NCBI RefSeq assembly: GCF_018603435.1
Contig: NZ_CP075682.1
Span: forward strand, 2,914,001-2,978,000
Length of the DNA stretch: 64,000 bases
Direction: 5' to 3'
Origin: Chryseobacterium sp. ZHDP1
GTDB taxonomy: Bacteria; Bacteroidota; Bacteroidia; Flavobacteriales; Weeksellaceae
Part shown: positions 1 to 7,561 of the stretch, piece after piece
Layout of the letters: every line of letters starts with the position of its first letter
How positions within the stretch are numbered: the stretch's first letter is position 1
The notes under the pieces: generated by a model
The model's input: the letters and a program-made list of their open reading frames with translations, nothing else
What the model was told of the DNA's origin: nothing
Database searches by the model: none
Made by a program: the position numbers and the translations under genes

Positions 1-1294
1 TTACGTAGTTTACATAGCCGTCTTCTTCTTTTCCGTAGTCTCTGCACGCTTTGTGAATTCCGATCATGATCTCTTTCAGTCTTGCATCAACCTCTTCAGA
101 AGTCCAGTTCAGACGGATTGAGTTTTGCGTCATTTCAAGACCTGAAGTCGCAACACCTCCTGCGTTAGAAGCTTTCCCCGGAGAGAACAATACTTTATTG
201 TCTAAGAAATAGTTAATTGCATCAAGTGTTGAAGGCATGTTTGCTGCTTCTGTTACACAAACGCATCCGTTTTCCACCAATAATTTAGCATCGTCAAGAT
301 CTAATTCGTTTTGGGTTGCAGAAGGGATAGCAACATCACACTTCACTTCCCAAGGACGTTTTCCTGCAAAGAATTCTGCAGAAGGATATTTCTTCACATA
401 ATCTTCCGCTCTGTTGTTTCCGGAAGATCTTAATTCCAACAGATAATCGATCTTATCGCCGTCGATTCCGTCTTTATCATATACATAACCGTCCGGTCCG
501 GAAATCGTTACAACTTTCCCACCAAGTTCAGAGATTTTTTTAATAACTCCCCAAGCTACGTTTCCGAAACCTGAAACCGTTACCGTTTTATCTTTGAAAG
601 TCTGTCCAATTGTCTTAAGCATCTGCTCAGCGAAGTAAACCACTCCGTATCCTGTAGCTTCAGGACGGATTAATGAACCTCCGTACGCAAGACCTTTTCC
701 TGTAAGAACTCCCGTAAACTCGTTTCTGATTTTCTTATACTGCCCGAATAAATATCCGATCTCTCTTGCTCCTACTCCGATGTCTCCTGCAGGAACGTCT
801 GTTTCAGGACCAATGTGTTTGCACATTTCCGTCATGAAAGCCTGGCAAAAACGCATTACTTCCATATCAGATTTCCCTTGCGGATCAAAGTCTGAACCTC
901 CTTTTCCACCTCCCATCGGAAGCGTAGTTAAAGAGTTTTTAAATACCTGCTCGAACGCTAAAAATTTAAGAACAGAAAGGTTTACGGTAGGATGGAAACG
1001 GATTCCTCCTTTGTATGGTCCGATCGCAGAATTCATCTGGATTCTGAACCCTCTGTTTACCTGGATTTCTCCTTTATCGTCAACCCATGGAACTCTGAAG
1101 ATGATAATTCTTTCAGCTTCCGCCATTCTTTCAAGAAGCTTCATTCCCGTATATTCCTTTTTCGTTAAGATAAACGGAATTACAGTTACCGCAACTTCTT
1201 TTACTGCTTGTAAAAATTCTGGCTCATTAGGGTTTTTTGCCTCAATTTTTGCTATAAATTCTTGGATTTTCTGGTCAATATTATATTGTTCCAT
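1..1294 (-). CDS. gdhA: NADP-type glutamate dehydrogenase, 3' end cut by the window
   Basis: Reversible amination of 2-oxoglutarate to glutamate in the cytoplasm. The reverse strand reads from ATG at 1292-1294 (MEQYNIDQKIQEF) without a stop to the window edge, about 431 codons. The family core is visible: GPYKGGIRFHPTV, the LPMGGGKGGSDFDP substrate/Lys motif, PAGDIGVGAREIGYL, and the Rossmann signature TVSGFGNVAWG. Family members are about 445-450 residues, so only about 15-20 residues are missing. No partner gene is adjacent; dprA lies upstream on the same strand after an AT-rich gap of about 190 bp. The hexameric small-type (GdhA) assignment is by motif. Confidence 0.95.
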   Translation of the reverse strand, partial: MEQYNIDQKIQEFIAKIEAKNPNEPEFLQAVKEVAVTVIPFILTKKEYTGMKLLERMAEAERIIIFRVPWVDDKGEIQVNRGFRIQMNSAIGPYKGGIRFHPTVNLSVLKFLAFEQVFKNSLTTLPMGGGKGGSDFDPQGKSDMEVMRFCQAFMTEMCKHIGPETDVPAGDIGVGAREIGYLFGQYKKIRNEFTGVLTGKGLAYGGSLIRPEATGYGVVYFAEQMLKTIGQTFKDKTVTVSGFGNVAWGVIKKISELGGKVVTISGPDGYVYDKDGIDGDKIDYLLELRSSGNNRAEDYVKKYPSAEFFAGKRPWEVKCDVAIPSATQNELDLDDAKLLVENGCVCVTEAANMPSTLDAINYFLDNKVLFSPGKASNAGGVATSGLEMTQNSIRLNWTSEEVDARLKEIMIGIHKACRDYGKEEDGYVNYV

Positions 1295-1484
1295 ATATTA
1301 GGGTTGAATATTATTGCCAACAAATTTAATTTTTTTTTCAAGATTCACAACACCCTAAATAACAATTGTTGAAAATTTAATAATATAATGACTTAATATT
1401 ATTAAATCAGCAATTCAATCATTAATTTTATTAAAAATTAAATGTTATGTTTAAAATAATGCAATATTAAGAAATCGTTAATTG

Positions 1485-2594
1485 TCAGGTTGCTAAAAAT
1501 TGTCTCCCCGAAAGTGATTTTACCTTCCCCAAAAGCTCCAATTCTAAAATTACAGGCAAAATTTTGTGTGAAGAGAGATCGGTTTTATCAGCAAGATCAT
1601 CCAGAGAAATGTATGGATTTTCAGATATTATTTTAAATATTTCATTTTGATTTTCAGTTAATTGGATTGAAATTTCACTATGAGGAAATAATTCTCCCGT
1701 TCTGCCTTCCGGATTATTAAATCCTAAATTTTCAACCAGATCTTTTACCGTGGAAATGACCGAAGCTTTGTTGTAAAAAATCAGATGATTACAGCCTTGG
1801 CTCTGTTTATCTGTAATCTTTCCGGGAAGCGCAAATACTTCGCGGTTATATTGATTGGCAAACGTTGCTGTACTCATTGAACCGCCTCCAAAAGCTGTTT
1901 CTACCACAATTGTCGCAGGAGAAATTCCGGCAACAATTCTGTTTCTCTGAATAAAATTTTCGCGGTCCGGCTTCTTGGATGAATTGAATTCTGTGAATAA
2001 AGTTCCTTCTTCTTCAAGAATTTTTTCGGATAATTTTTTATTTTTTGAAGGATACAATGTGTGGAAACCATGCGCTAAAACCGCAACCGTAGAAACCTGA
2101 TGATGAAGAGACTGCTCATGAACTTCTTTATCTACTCCCAAAGCCAGACCGCTCACGGAAATAAAATTACAGGATGACGTTTCCTTAAAAAAATCTTCAA
2201 TAAATTGTTTTCCGTAGGAAGTCATATTTCTAGTTCCGACCATGCTTATTTTTGGTTTAGCATCATCAAAATGTCCTTTTTGGTAAAGAATTACAGGAGC
2301 ATCATCACATTCGTTTAAGAGTTTAGGAAGATCATGGAGATGTCTTAGATTAATTTTGATCTGATTGGTCTCACAAAACTTCAGTTCGTTTTCAGCAAAC
2401 TTCAGATGAGCAGGATTTCCAATGTCTGAAATTATTTTAGAGCCGAATCCGTCCAGCTTTTTGTATTCCTTTTTGGTATTTTCCCAGGCATTTTTGGCAC
2501 TTCCGAAAATACGCACAAGCTTATAAAAGTTGATATCTCCGATTAAATTACACTCGCGCAGAGCAATGGAATAAAGATGTTCTTCAGAATACAT
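1485..2594 (-). CDS. dprA: DNA-processing protein DprA
   Basis: DprA/Smf binds incoming single-stranded DNA and loads RecA during natural transformation. The 369-residue protein has an N-terminal helical SAM/HhH-like segment (about 1-65), a Rossmann-like DprA core (about 80-290) with SMVGTRNMTSYG, VSGLALGVDKEVH and AFGGGSMSTATFA followed by REVFALPG, and a C-terminal winged-helix (about 310-369, ISLDDLADKTDLSS). I start it at ATG 2594; a GTG five codons upstream (2609) is also open but ATG-YSEEHLYSIAL looks like the family N-terminus. The rhomboid gene ends-to-starts about 40 bp upstream on the same strand, so co-transcription is likely. Confidence 0.93.
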   Translation of the reverse strand: MYSEEHLYSIALRECNLIGDINFYKLVRIFGSAKNAWENTKKEYKKLDGFGSKIISDIGNPAHLKFAENELKFCETNQIKINLRHLHDLPKLLNECDDAPVILYQKGHFDDAKPKISMVGTRNMTSYGKQFIEDFFKETSSCNFISVSGLALGVDKEVHEQSLHHQVSTVAVLAHGFHTLYPSKNKKLSEKILEEEGTLFTEFNSSKKPDRENFIQRNRIVAGISPATIVVETAFGGGSMSTATFANQYNREVFALPGKITDKQSQGCNHLIFYNKASVISTVKDLVENLGFNNPEGRTGELFPHSEISIQLTENQNEIFKIISENPYISLDDLADKTDLSSHKILPVILELELLGKVKSLSGRQFLAT

Positions 2595-2630
2595 TTGTGT
2601 TGTTTTCACAAATGTAGAAAATTTTTAAAA

Positions 2631-3401
2631 TTATTTGCCTCTAAGTTCATCCAGTCTTTCCCAGATATCGTCTTTCTTTTTGTAAGGCAGCTCCATAAAA
2701 TCTTCGGGATGGTTTTCTTTGTATTCCTGCCAGAGTTTATCATCTTTTTCACTGTAATAGTTTGGAAATTCCCAGATGAATTTTTTCTTTTTATCGCCTA
2801 CTTTCTTAAATAAGAGAGCCAGAATTACTCCCACAATTCCACCTGCAAGATGCGCCTGCCATGAAATTTTACTGGGTTCTTGAAGATTGGAGAAAAGTTC
2901 TTCGGGAAGCATTCCCCAAATCAGACTTCCATAGTACAGAACAACCAACAGAGAAATCGTGAGCAGTTTCATATTCCATTTAAAAACCCCGCTGAAAAAA
3001 AGGAAAAACGCAAGAACATAGACTACTCCACTTGCTCCGATGGTACAGGTATAAAGATAATCTCCCGTCATGATATCTATTGGCGGAAGAAGCCAAACCA
3101 AAAATCCTGTAGCAAGCCATCCCGTGATAAAAACTTTATTGGCAACCAAAGGATAAAACTGATATAGTAAAAACATAAGCACCGCGATCGGGATAGAATT
3201 TCCTACGATATGCTCCATGTTTCCGTGTAGAAGAGGTGACGTTATAATTCCCAGCAAGCCTTCCGGCAACAATGGAATAATCGCCCCGAAACAGCTCTGA
3301 AAAAAGCCTTGCATCTGCAGAAAAAAGCCCAGCCACATCGCTGAAAGCATCAGCAAAGGATATAAAAGAGCCTTTTTGGAAATTATATTGTTTTTTAACA
3401 T
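2631..3401 (-). CDS. rhomboid-family intramembrane serine protease
   Basis: A six-helix membrane protein with the rhomboid catalytic dyad. The serine lies in CTIGASGVVYVL (around residue 145) and the histidine in SWQAHLAGGIVG (around residue 190). The HGNMEHIVGN segment matches the conserved His/Asn patch of TM2 that holds the oxyanion. The charged C-terminal tail (about 205-256, EFPNYYSEKDDKLWQEY onward) is cytoplasmic and is a recognisable add-on in flavobacterial members. Substrate unknown. It lies just upstream of dprA on the same strand. Confidence 0.9.
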   Translation of the reverse strand: MLKNNIISKKALLYPLLMLSAMWLGFFLQMQGFFQSCFGAIIPLLPEGLLGIITSPLLHGNMEHIVGNSIPIAVLMFLLYQFYPLVANKVFITGWLATGFLVWLLPPIDIMTGDYLYTCTIGASGVVYVLAFFLFFSGVFKWNMKLLTISLLVVLYYGSLIWGMLPEELFSNLQEPSKISWQAHLAGGIVGVILALLFKKVGDKKKKFIWEFPNYYSEKDDKLWQEYKENHPEDFMELPYKKKDDIWERLDELRGK

Positions 3402-3630
3402 GAAGATTCTACGTCAAATGAAAAGCCAACGATAAATTTCGGAAAAATTGGCGATGAAATCTCTCTTCAGAAATTTATTTCAGCCAAAAAGTAATGATTT
3501 TCACTGCTTTCGAAGGAATTCCTTTTATTTTGTCATTGAAAACTTCAAAAAACAACTTCAAAAACCGGATAAAAGCCTGATCACATTCACTTCTTAAAGC
3601 TGGTTTTACATTCATAAAAATTATATTTAA

Positions 3631-3638
3631 TATTTTTG
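3631..3638 (+). promoter_or_regulatory. -7 promoter element TATTTTTG for the DUF3078 gene
   Basis: TATTTTTG matches the Bacteroidota -7 consensus TAnnTTTG and lies 40 bp upstream of ATG 3671. No clear -33 TTG is seen at the preferred distance. Confidence 0.5.
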
Positions 3639-3670
3639 TAAGGAATTTTGTACAATGAAATCCTGAACTC

Positions 3671-4600
3671 ATGAAGAAGTTTTTATTAATTCTCTCTCTT
3701 TCTCTGGGAATTTTCGGCAACGCACAGGTTGTCATTACAGACACCGCAACTATTAAAGCAGATACCATTAAACACTGGTCGGTTTTAGGAAAACAGTCGC
3801 TGATGATTAATCAGGCCGCTTTCTCAAACTGGGTCGGCGGAGGAGCCAACAATGTAGGATGGCTTGCTGCACTGGATTACAATATTACGTATGAAAAAGA
3901 TAAAGATCTTTGGGAAAACATCATTCTTTTAAATTACGGACAAAATGATACGAAAGGTGTTGGTGTAAGAAAAACGCAGGATGTTATTAATGTTTCCACA
4001 AATTACGGAAGGAAGTTTTCAAAAAGCTGGTATCTTTCTGTAGGAGCGGGTCTAATTTCTCAGTTTTCTGCAGGATATGAGGACGGAAATAATCCGGAAG
4101 CAAAAAAAATATCCAATTTTATGGCTCCCGGTTATCTGAATGTCGGGATGGGGATTACCTACAGACCCAATGACAATATTAATGTAACCCTTCGTCCGAG
4201 CAACGCGAGATGGGCTTTTGTGCTGGATAAAGATCTTCAGCTTGCAGGAAATTACGGTTTAAAAGCCGATGGCGATTCATCAATTTTACAATATGGTTTT
4301 CTGGGAACAGCCTATTATAAATTCAATTTGATGGAGAACGTAAATATTACCAATACAGCATCCGTTTTCTCCAATTATCTGGATCATCCGGAAAGACTGG
4401 TTCTTGCGTATGGAATGATCTTAAATTTAAAGGTTAACAAATTTATATCGTCCAACATTACTGTAGATGTAATGTACGACCATAATCAGGTTCAGAAAAC
4501 ACAGCTGAAACAGACATTGGGCGTTGGTTTTGCCTATACTTTAAACAACGGCGTGAAACGTTCCGACAGAAAGGACAGCCAATGGTGGATTAAAAAGTAA
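3671..4600 (+). CDS. DUF3078-family outer-membrane-type protein
   Basis: A 309-residue exported protein with a signal peptide ending near FGNAQ (residue 19). The rest matches the DUF3078 pattern of Bacteroidota: W-V-G-GGANN near the N-terminus, then alternating polar/aromatic strands such as YGRKFSKSWYLSVGAG and LRPSNARWAFVLD, which suggest an outer-membrane beta-barrel of about 10-12 strands. The C-terminus ends in basic residues (SDRKDSQWWIKK) rather than the usual aromatic. Function is not known. It is monocistronic: promoter element upstream and a strong hairpin 26 bp after the stop. Confidence 0.85.
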   Translation: MKKFLLILSLSLGIFGNAQVVITDTATIKADTIKHWSVLGKQSLMINQAAFSNWVGGGANNVGWLAALDYNITYEKDKDLWENIILLNYGQNDTKGVGVRKTQDVINVSTNYGRKFSKSWYLSVGAGLISQFSAGYEDGNNPEAKKISNFMAPGYLNVGMGITYRPNDNINVTLRPSNARWAFVLDKDLQLAGNYGLKADGDSSILQYGFLGTAYYKFNLMENVNITNTASVFSNYLDHPERLVLAYGMILNLKVNKFISSNITVDVMYDHNQVQKTQLKQTLGVGFAYTLNNGVKRSDRKDSQWWIKK

Positions 4601-4625
4601 CCGTCATATTCATACATCAAAAAGA

Positions 4626-4650
4626 GCTCGGATCTAAGATCCGAGCCCTT
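4626..4650 (+). terminator. hairpin terminator after the DUF3078 gene
   Basis: GCTCGGATC and GATCCGAGC form a perfect 9-bp stem with a TAA loop (4626-4646). It has only CCCTT after it, so a typical U-run is lacking; Bacteroidota terminators are often like this. Confidence 0.6.
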
Positions 4651-4740
4651 GCAAACTTAAATTGAACTATAACTGTGTAAAAATTCCGGATAGTTTAAAT
4701 TAAAATTCAGAATCTTTTCACAGTTTGTAGCATAAAATTT

Positions 4741-4906
4741 AAAATGTTACAAAAAATTCTCGATGTAAAATCACTTCTGAAAAATCAGAAAATTTCCTGT
4801 AACATTTTTTCTTTTTTCCTACTAACTCGGCGAGTAAAAATAAAATTTTTCATTATCATTTATGTGTTTTTAGCAACCTTCTATTCTTTTTAGGAGGTTT
4901 TTTGTT
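4741..4906 (+). other. structured intergenic segment with nested inverted repeats and a terminator
   Basis: The gap 4601-5019 has no supported gene. It contains an 11-bp inverted repeat, AAAATGTTACA (4741-4751) and TGTAACATTTT (4798-4808), which encloses a smaller hairpin TTCTGA-AAAA-TCAGAA (4775-4790) and is followed by a T-rich run. Further on, AACCTTCTA (4875-4883) pairs with TAGGAGGTT (4891-4899; one G-T pair) and is followed by TTTTGTT, a good intrinsic terminator on the plus strand. A terminator 300 bp after the previous stop, with no reading frame before it, suggests a small RNA. No known RNA family is recognised. Confidence 0.35.
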
Positions 4907-4993
4907 ATACATTCAGGATGTTGTTAAAAAAATAAAACATGATGATCTTTAACGAAAATTGAATGAAATAATTCTTAAGTTTCAGGATTTTAA

Positions 4994-5001
4994 TACATTT
5001 G
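4994..5001 (+). promoter_or_regulatory. -7 promoter element TACATTTG
   Basis: TACATTTG matches TAnnTTTG and lies exactly 26 bp upstream of ATG 5020, the same spacing seen for the genes at 7161, 33836 and 48427. Confidence 0.55.
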
Positions 5002-5019
5002 TTAAAACATATTTAAAAG

Positions 5020-5529
5020 ATGAATTTCGAACAGGTTGCTTTACATTTAGAAGCTTACAGGGAACACGACCAGATCATTGATGCAGCAGAATACATTATC
5101 CGCTCCTTCAATCTCAAACACGACAACTTCGAAGGATTTGGTCTTCGCGATGAGGTTTTTCCAAACTCTCTTGTCTTAACAGCAGAAGGCGTTTTAGGAG
5201 GTCCCCAGAAAGTAATGATCCCTAAAAATTTGTTCGATTTTGATCTGAATCTGGTTTTAAATTTAATTGCCCACGAAATGCTGCATGTACGGCAGAAAGC
5301 TCCGGGACACGTTATTGAAGAAAAAAGCGAAAGGGAATTTCAGGCATATTACGAAATGCTTTTTCATAAGGTTTTTCCTCAGATTCCTGAAGTATCCGAT
5401 TTTTATAAAAAAGATTTCGGCAGCAAAGCACTTGAATATTATAAAAGAATGGGCGAAGGTTCTGAACTGCAGAAAAAGTATGCTGAACAGAAACTTGAAG
5501 TAGAACAATTAATCAACACATTATCATGA
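5020..5529 (+). CDS. putative zinc-metallopeptidase-like protein (HEMLH)
   Basis: A 169-residue cytoplasmic protein without signal peptide or membrane segment. Residues about 85-92 read AHEMLHVRQ, an HExxH zinc motif, and SEREFQAYYE about 17 residues further on could give the third (Glu) ligand as in gluzincin-like folds. I do not recognise a named family. Its stop overlaps the start of the csaA-like frame by ATGA, so the two are translationally coupled. The C-terminus (about 140-169) is a charged helix. Peptidase activity is inferred from the motif alone. Confidence 0.75.
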   Translation: MNFEQVALHLEAYREHDQIIDAAEYIIRSFNLKHDNFEGFGLRDEVFPNSLVLTAEGVLGGPQKVMIPKNLFDFDLNLVLNLIAHEMLHVRQKAPGHVIEEKSEREFQAYYEMLFHKVFPQIPEVSDFYKKDFGSKALEYYKRMGEGSELQKKYAEQKLEVEQLINTLS

Positions 5530-5874
5530 TTGTAAAACCCGAAATTTCGTGGGAAGATTTCGAAAAAAATAGACATCCGATGCGGAACCATTATTTCTGT
5601 GAACGATTTTGAGAAAGCAAGAAATCCATCTTATCAGCTAGAAATAGATTTTGGAGATTTAGGCATTAAAAAATCATCCGCTCAAATTACTTCATTATAT
5701 CAGAAGGAAGAACTGATCGGTCAGCAGATTTTGGCAGTGGTAAATTTTCCTAAGAAACAGATCGCCAATTTTTTCAGCGAATGTCTGGTTTTGGGTGTTT
5801 ATGGAGATGATAAAAAAGACGTTACCCTTTTAACCCCTTCATTGCCGGCAAAGAACGGAATGCAGGTAGGATAA
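5526..5874 (+). pseudogene. csaA: CsaA-like tRNA-binding protein, frameshifted
   Basis: CsaA is a dimeric OB-fold protein (tRNA-binding EMAP-II-like domain) with chaperone activity. From ATG 5526 the frame gives MIVKPEISWEDFEKN and then meets a stop at 5610-5612. The next frame continues without gap as EKIDIRCGTIISVNDFEKAR, then IDFGDLGIKKSSAQIT and ends at 5874 with LPAKNGMQVG, which is the full CsaA domain. The switch falls in a run of seven A (5563-5569); six A would restore a 115-residue protein of normal length. Either a true frameshift, programmed slippage, or a homopolymer sequencing error. A GTG at 5599 could start a truncated form lacking the first strand. Confidence 0.85.
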
Positions 5875-5901
5875 GTTTTTAAAAACATCTGTGAATATAG
5901 A

Positions 5902-5934
5902 AAAACCTCACAGGTTTTTGAAACCTGTGAGGTT
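5902..5934 (+). terminator. 15-bp perfect hairpin after csaA
   Basis: AAACCTCACAGGTTT (5902-5916) and AAACCTGTGAGGTTT (5920-5934) form a perfect 15-bp stem with a 3-nt loop, followed by AGTTTCT. The symmetrical form would also work for the minus strand. Similar AACCTGTGAGGTT hairpins are familiar between flavobacterial genes. Confidence 0.7.
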
Positions 5935-5966
5935 TAGTTTCTAACAAATCATTACGAAGAATAAAA

Positions 5967-6671
5967 ATGATACAGCATATTCCTTTAGAAAGAGTTTTAT
6001 TTCTTGATATTGAAACGGTTCCGGGATTTGGATTGTGGGAAGAACTCTCTGAAACCGAACAGAAACTTTGGGATAAAAAAACGAGATTCCAGAGAAAAGA
6101 TGAGGTTTCTCCGGGGGAATTTTATGTGGAAAGAGCCGGAATTATGGCAGAATTCGGGAAGATCATCTGCATTACCATCGGAATGATCGAAAAAAACGAT
6201 ACGCTGAAGATCAAAAGCTTTGCGGGTGATGATGAAAAGAAGCTGCTTCTGGAATTTGGAGAAATTTTTAACAGCCCGAGACTTCGAGATGTCATTTTAT
6301 GTGCGCATAACGGAAAGGAATTCGATTTCCCCTGGATTGCCAGAAGATATTTAATCAATGGGATGATGCCTCCTACTCCGTTTCAGATGTTCGGAAAGAA
6401 ACCATGGGAAATTCCGCATATCGATACAATGGAGCTTTGGAAGTTCGGGGATTACAAAAGTTTTGTGTCTCTGGAACTGCTGGCTCATGTTTTCGGAATT
6501 CCCACTCCAAAAGATGATATTGACGGCTCAATGGTTTCATCAATCTACTACATAGAGAAAGACTTGCAAAGAATAGTTGACTATTGTGAAAAAGATGTCT
6601 TAACTTTGGCGAATGTTTTCCGGCGCATGCGTCAGGAAGATTTGTTGAAAAGGTACATCAATTTAGATTAA
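5967..6671 (+). CDS. PolB-like 3'-5' exonuclease domain protein
   Basis: A 234-residue DnaQ/RNase H-like exonuclease resembling the PolB exonuclease domain (DNA_pol_B_exo2 type). The acidic residues are visible: FLDIETVPG (about 11-19, ExoI DxE), CAHNGKEFDFPWIARR (about 112-127, ExoII) and DYCEKDVLTLANVFRR (about 203-218, ExoIII YxxxD). There is no polymerase domain. It is probably a stand-alone nuclease in DNA repair or RNA processing. The sufT-like gene follows after 3 bp, so the two form an operon. Confidence 0.88.
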   Translation: MIQHIPLERVLFLDIETVPGFGLWEELSETEQKLWDKKTRFQRKDEVSPGEFYVERAGIMAEFGKIICITIGMIEKNDTLKIKSFAGDDEKKLLLEFGEIFNSPRLRDVILCAHNGKEFDFPWIARRYLINGMMPPTPFQMFGKKPWEIPHIDTMELWKFGDYKSFVSLELLAHVFGIPTPKDDIDGSMVSSIYYIEKDLQRIVDYCEKDVLTLANVFRRMRQEDLLKRYINLD

Positions 6672-6674
6672 AAA

Positions 6675-7001
6675 ATGAAATTTACAGACGATCAGATTGC
6701 TGACATCGGTGAGGAAATCATCGGTGTTTTAAAAACCGTGTATGACCCTGAAATTCCGGTAGATATCTACGAACTTGGGTTGGTTTATGATGTTCAGATC
6801 TCCGATGAAGCGGACGTAAAAATTATCATGACATTAACAACGCCTAACTGTCCGGTTGCAGAAACGCTTCCGCAGGAGGTAAAAGATAAGGTTGCAGAAG
6901 TGGAAAATGTAAAAAGTGTAGACTTAGAGCTTACCTTTGAACCAAGCTGGAACAAAGATATGATGAGTGAGGAAGCTAAATTTGAGCTTGGAATGCTTTA
7001 A
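6675..7001 (+). CDS. sufT: SufT-like MIP18/DUF59 iron-sulfur assembly protein
   Basis: A 108-residue MIP18-family (DUF59) protein. YDPEIPVDIYELGLVYDV (about 22-39) is the family signature and TTPNCPVAETLP (about 58-69) carries the conserved cysteine. Known relatives (SufT, PaaD, CIA2) help mature Fe-S proteins. The suf cluster itself is not in this window; the gene directly follows an exonuclease gene. Confidence 0.88.
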   Translation: MKFTDDQIADIGEEIIGVLKTVYDPEIPVDIYELGLVYDVQISDEADVKIIMTLTTPNCPVAETLPQEVKDKVAEVENVKSVDLELTFEPSWNKDMMSEEAKFELGML

Positions 7002-7041
7002 AATTTTATTTCTTTAAGCAATTTTCCATTAAAAAATAATG

Positions 7042-7070
7042 AGCTGTTTCATTTTGAAGCAGCTTTTTTT
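7042..7070 (+). terminator. intrinsic terminator after sufT
   Basis: AGCTGTTTC (7042-7050) pairs with GAAGCAGCT (7056-7064; one G-T pair) around ATTTT, followed by seven T. Confidence 0.8.
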
Positions 7071-7134
7071 ATTTTCCGTTTTTTCCCCATATACATTTCG
7101 TGAAATCCCTAACATACAGAATATGAATCTGATA

Positions 7135-7142
7135 TAATTTTG
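7135..7142 (+). promoter_or_regulatory. -7 promoter element TAATTTTG
   Basis: TAATTTTG matches TAnnTTTG, 26 bp upstream of ATG 7161. It overlaps an in-frame TTG at 7140, which argues against that TTG as the start. Confidence 0.55.
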
Positions 7143-7160
7143 GTTTCAGAAATCAACAGT

Positions 7161-7550
7161 ATGAAAGCCAATACCATCATCGTATCGTTCAATAACGGAA
7201 GTGTTCCGCCACAGTATGCTTACCGATATCAGATTATATTTTCCGAACAGGACGGAAATGCCGAGCTGAAAATCTTCAGAGGTTACGAAACAGATGAAAA
7301 AATGATTGTATCTGAGCAAAGAAAATTCAACACAGAAATTTTTCTTCAGCTTCTTTCTTTAATCAGCAAAATTAAAGATTCTGTAAAAGATCCTTTAATG
7401 GTGGGAGGAAGCCAGAGAATTATTGAGGTGAATTCAAAAAAAATCGAGATCCATCCGGATGATGATTTCGGAATTTCTCTGTTCAACCGGTTTTTATATC
7501 TGTACAATCCCGATTTCATCAACCAAATTAATTCTAACCTTAACCTTTAA
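7161..7550 (+). CDS. small companion protein of the calpain-like protease, function unknown
   Basis: A 129-residue soluble protein from ATG 7161 (MKANTIIVSFNNGSVPPQYAY); no signal peptide or membrane segment. It looks like an alpha/beta fold: N-terminal strands, a central FNTEIFLQLLSLISKIKD helix, then short strands and a C-terminal helix. I recognise no family. It ends 11 bp before the protease gene and shares its promoter, so a job as protease inhibitor, chaperone or immunity partner is reasonable, but only by context. Confidence 0.7.
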   Translation: MKANTIIVSFNNGSVPPQYAYRYQIIFSEQDGNAELKIFRGYETDEKMIVSEQRKFNTEIFLQLLSLISKIKDSVKDPLMVGGSQRIIEVNSKKIEIHPDDDFGISLFNRFLYLYNPDFINQINSNLNL

Positions 7551-7561
7551 AACCAATTATC

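Noticed and set aside
780-1301. Plus-strand 173-codon open frame
   Set aside because: Lies antisense within gdhA, whose frame encodes an unmistakable enzyme.
3475-3768. Minus-strand 97-codon open frame, or a 46-codon form from 3615
   Set aside because: The longer form overlaps the DUF3078 signal peptide and its promoter; the shorter form has no recognisable features.
7140-7160. TTG start for the protease companion
   Set aside because: The TTG falls within the -7 element TAATTTTG, so it cannot be in the mRNA leader; ATG 7161 is used.
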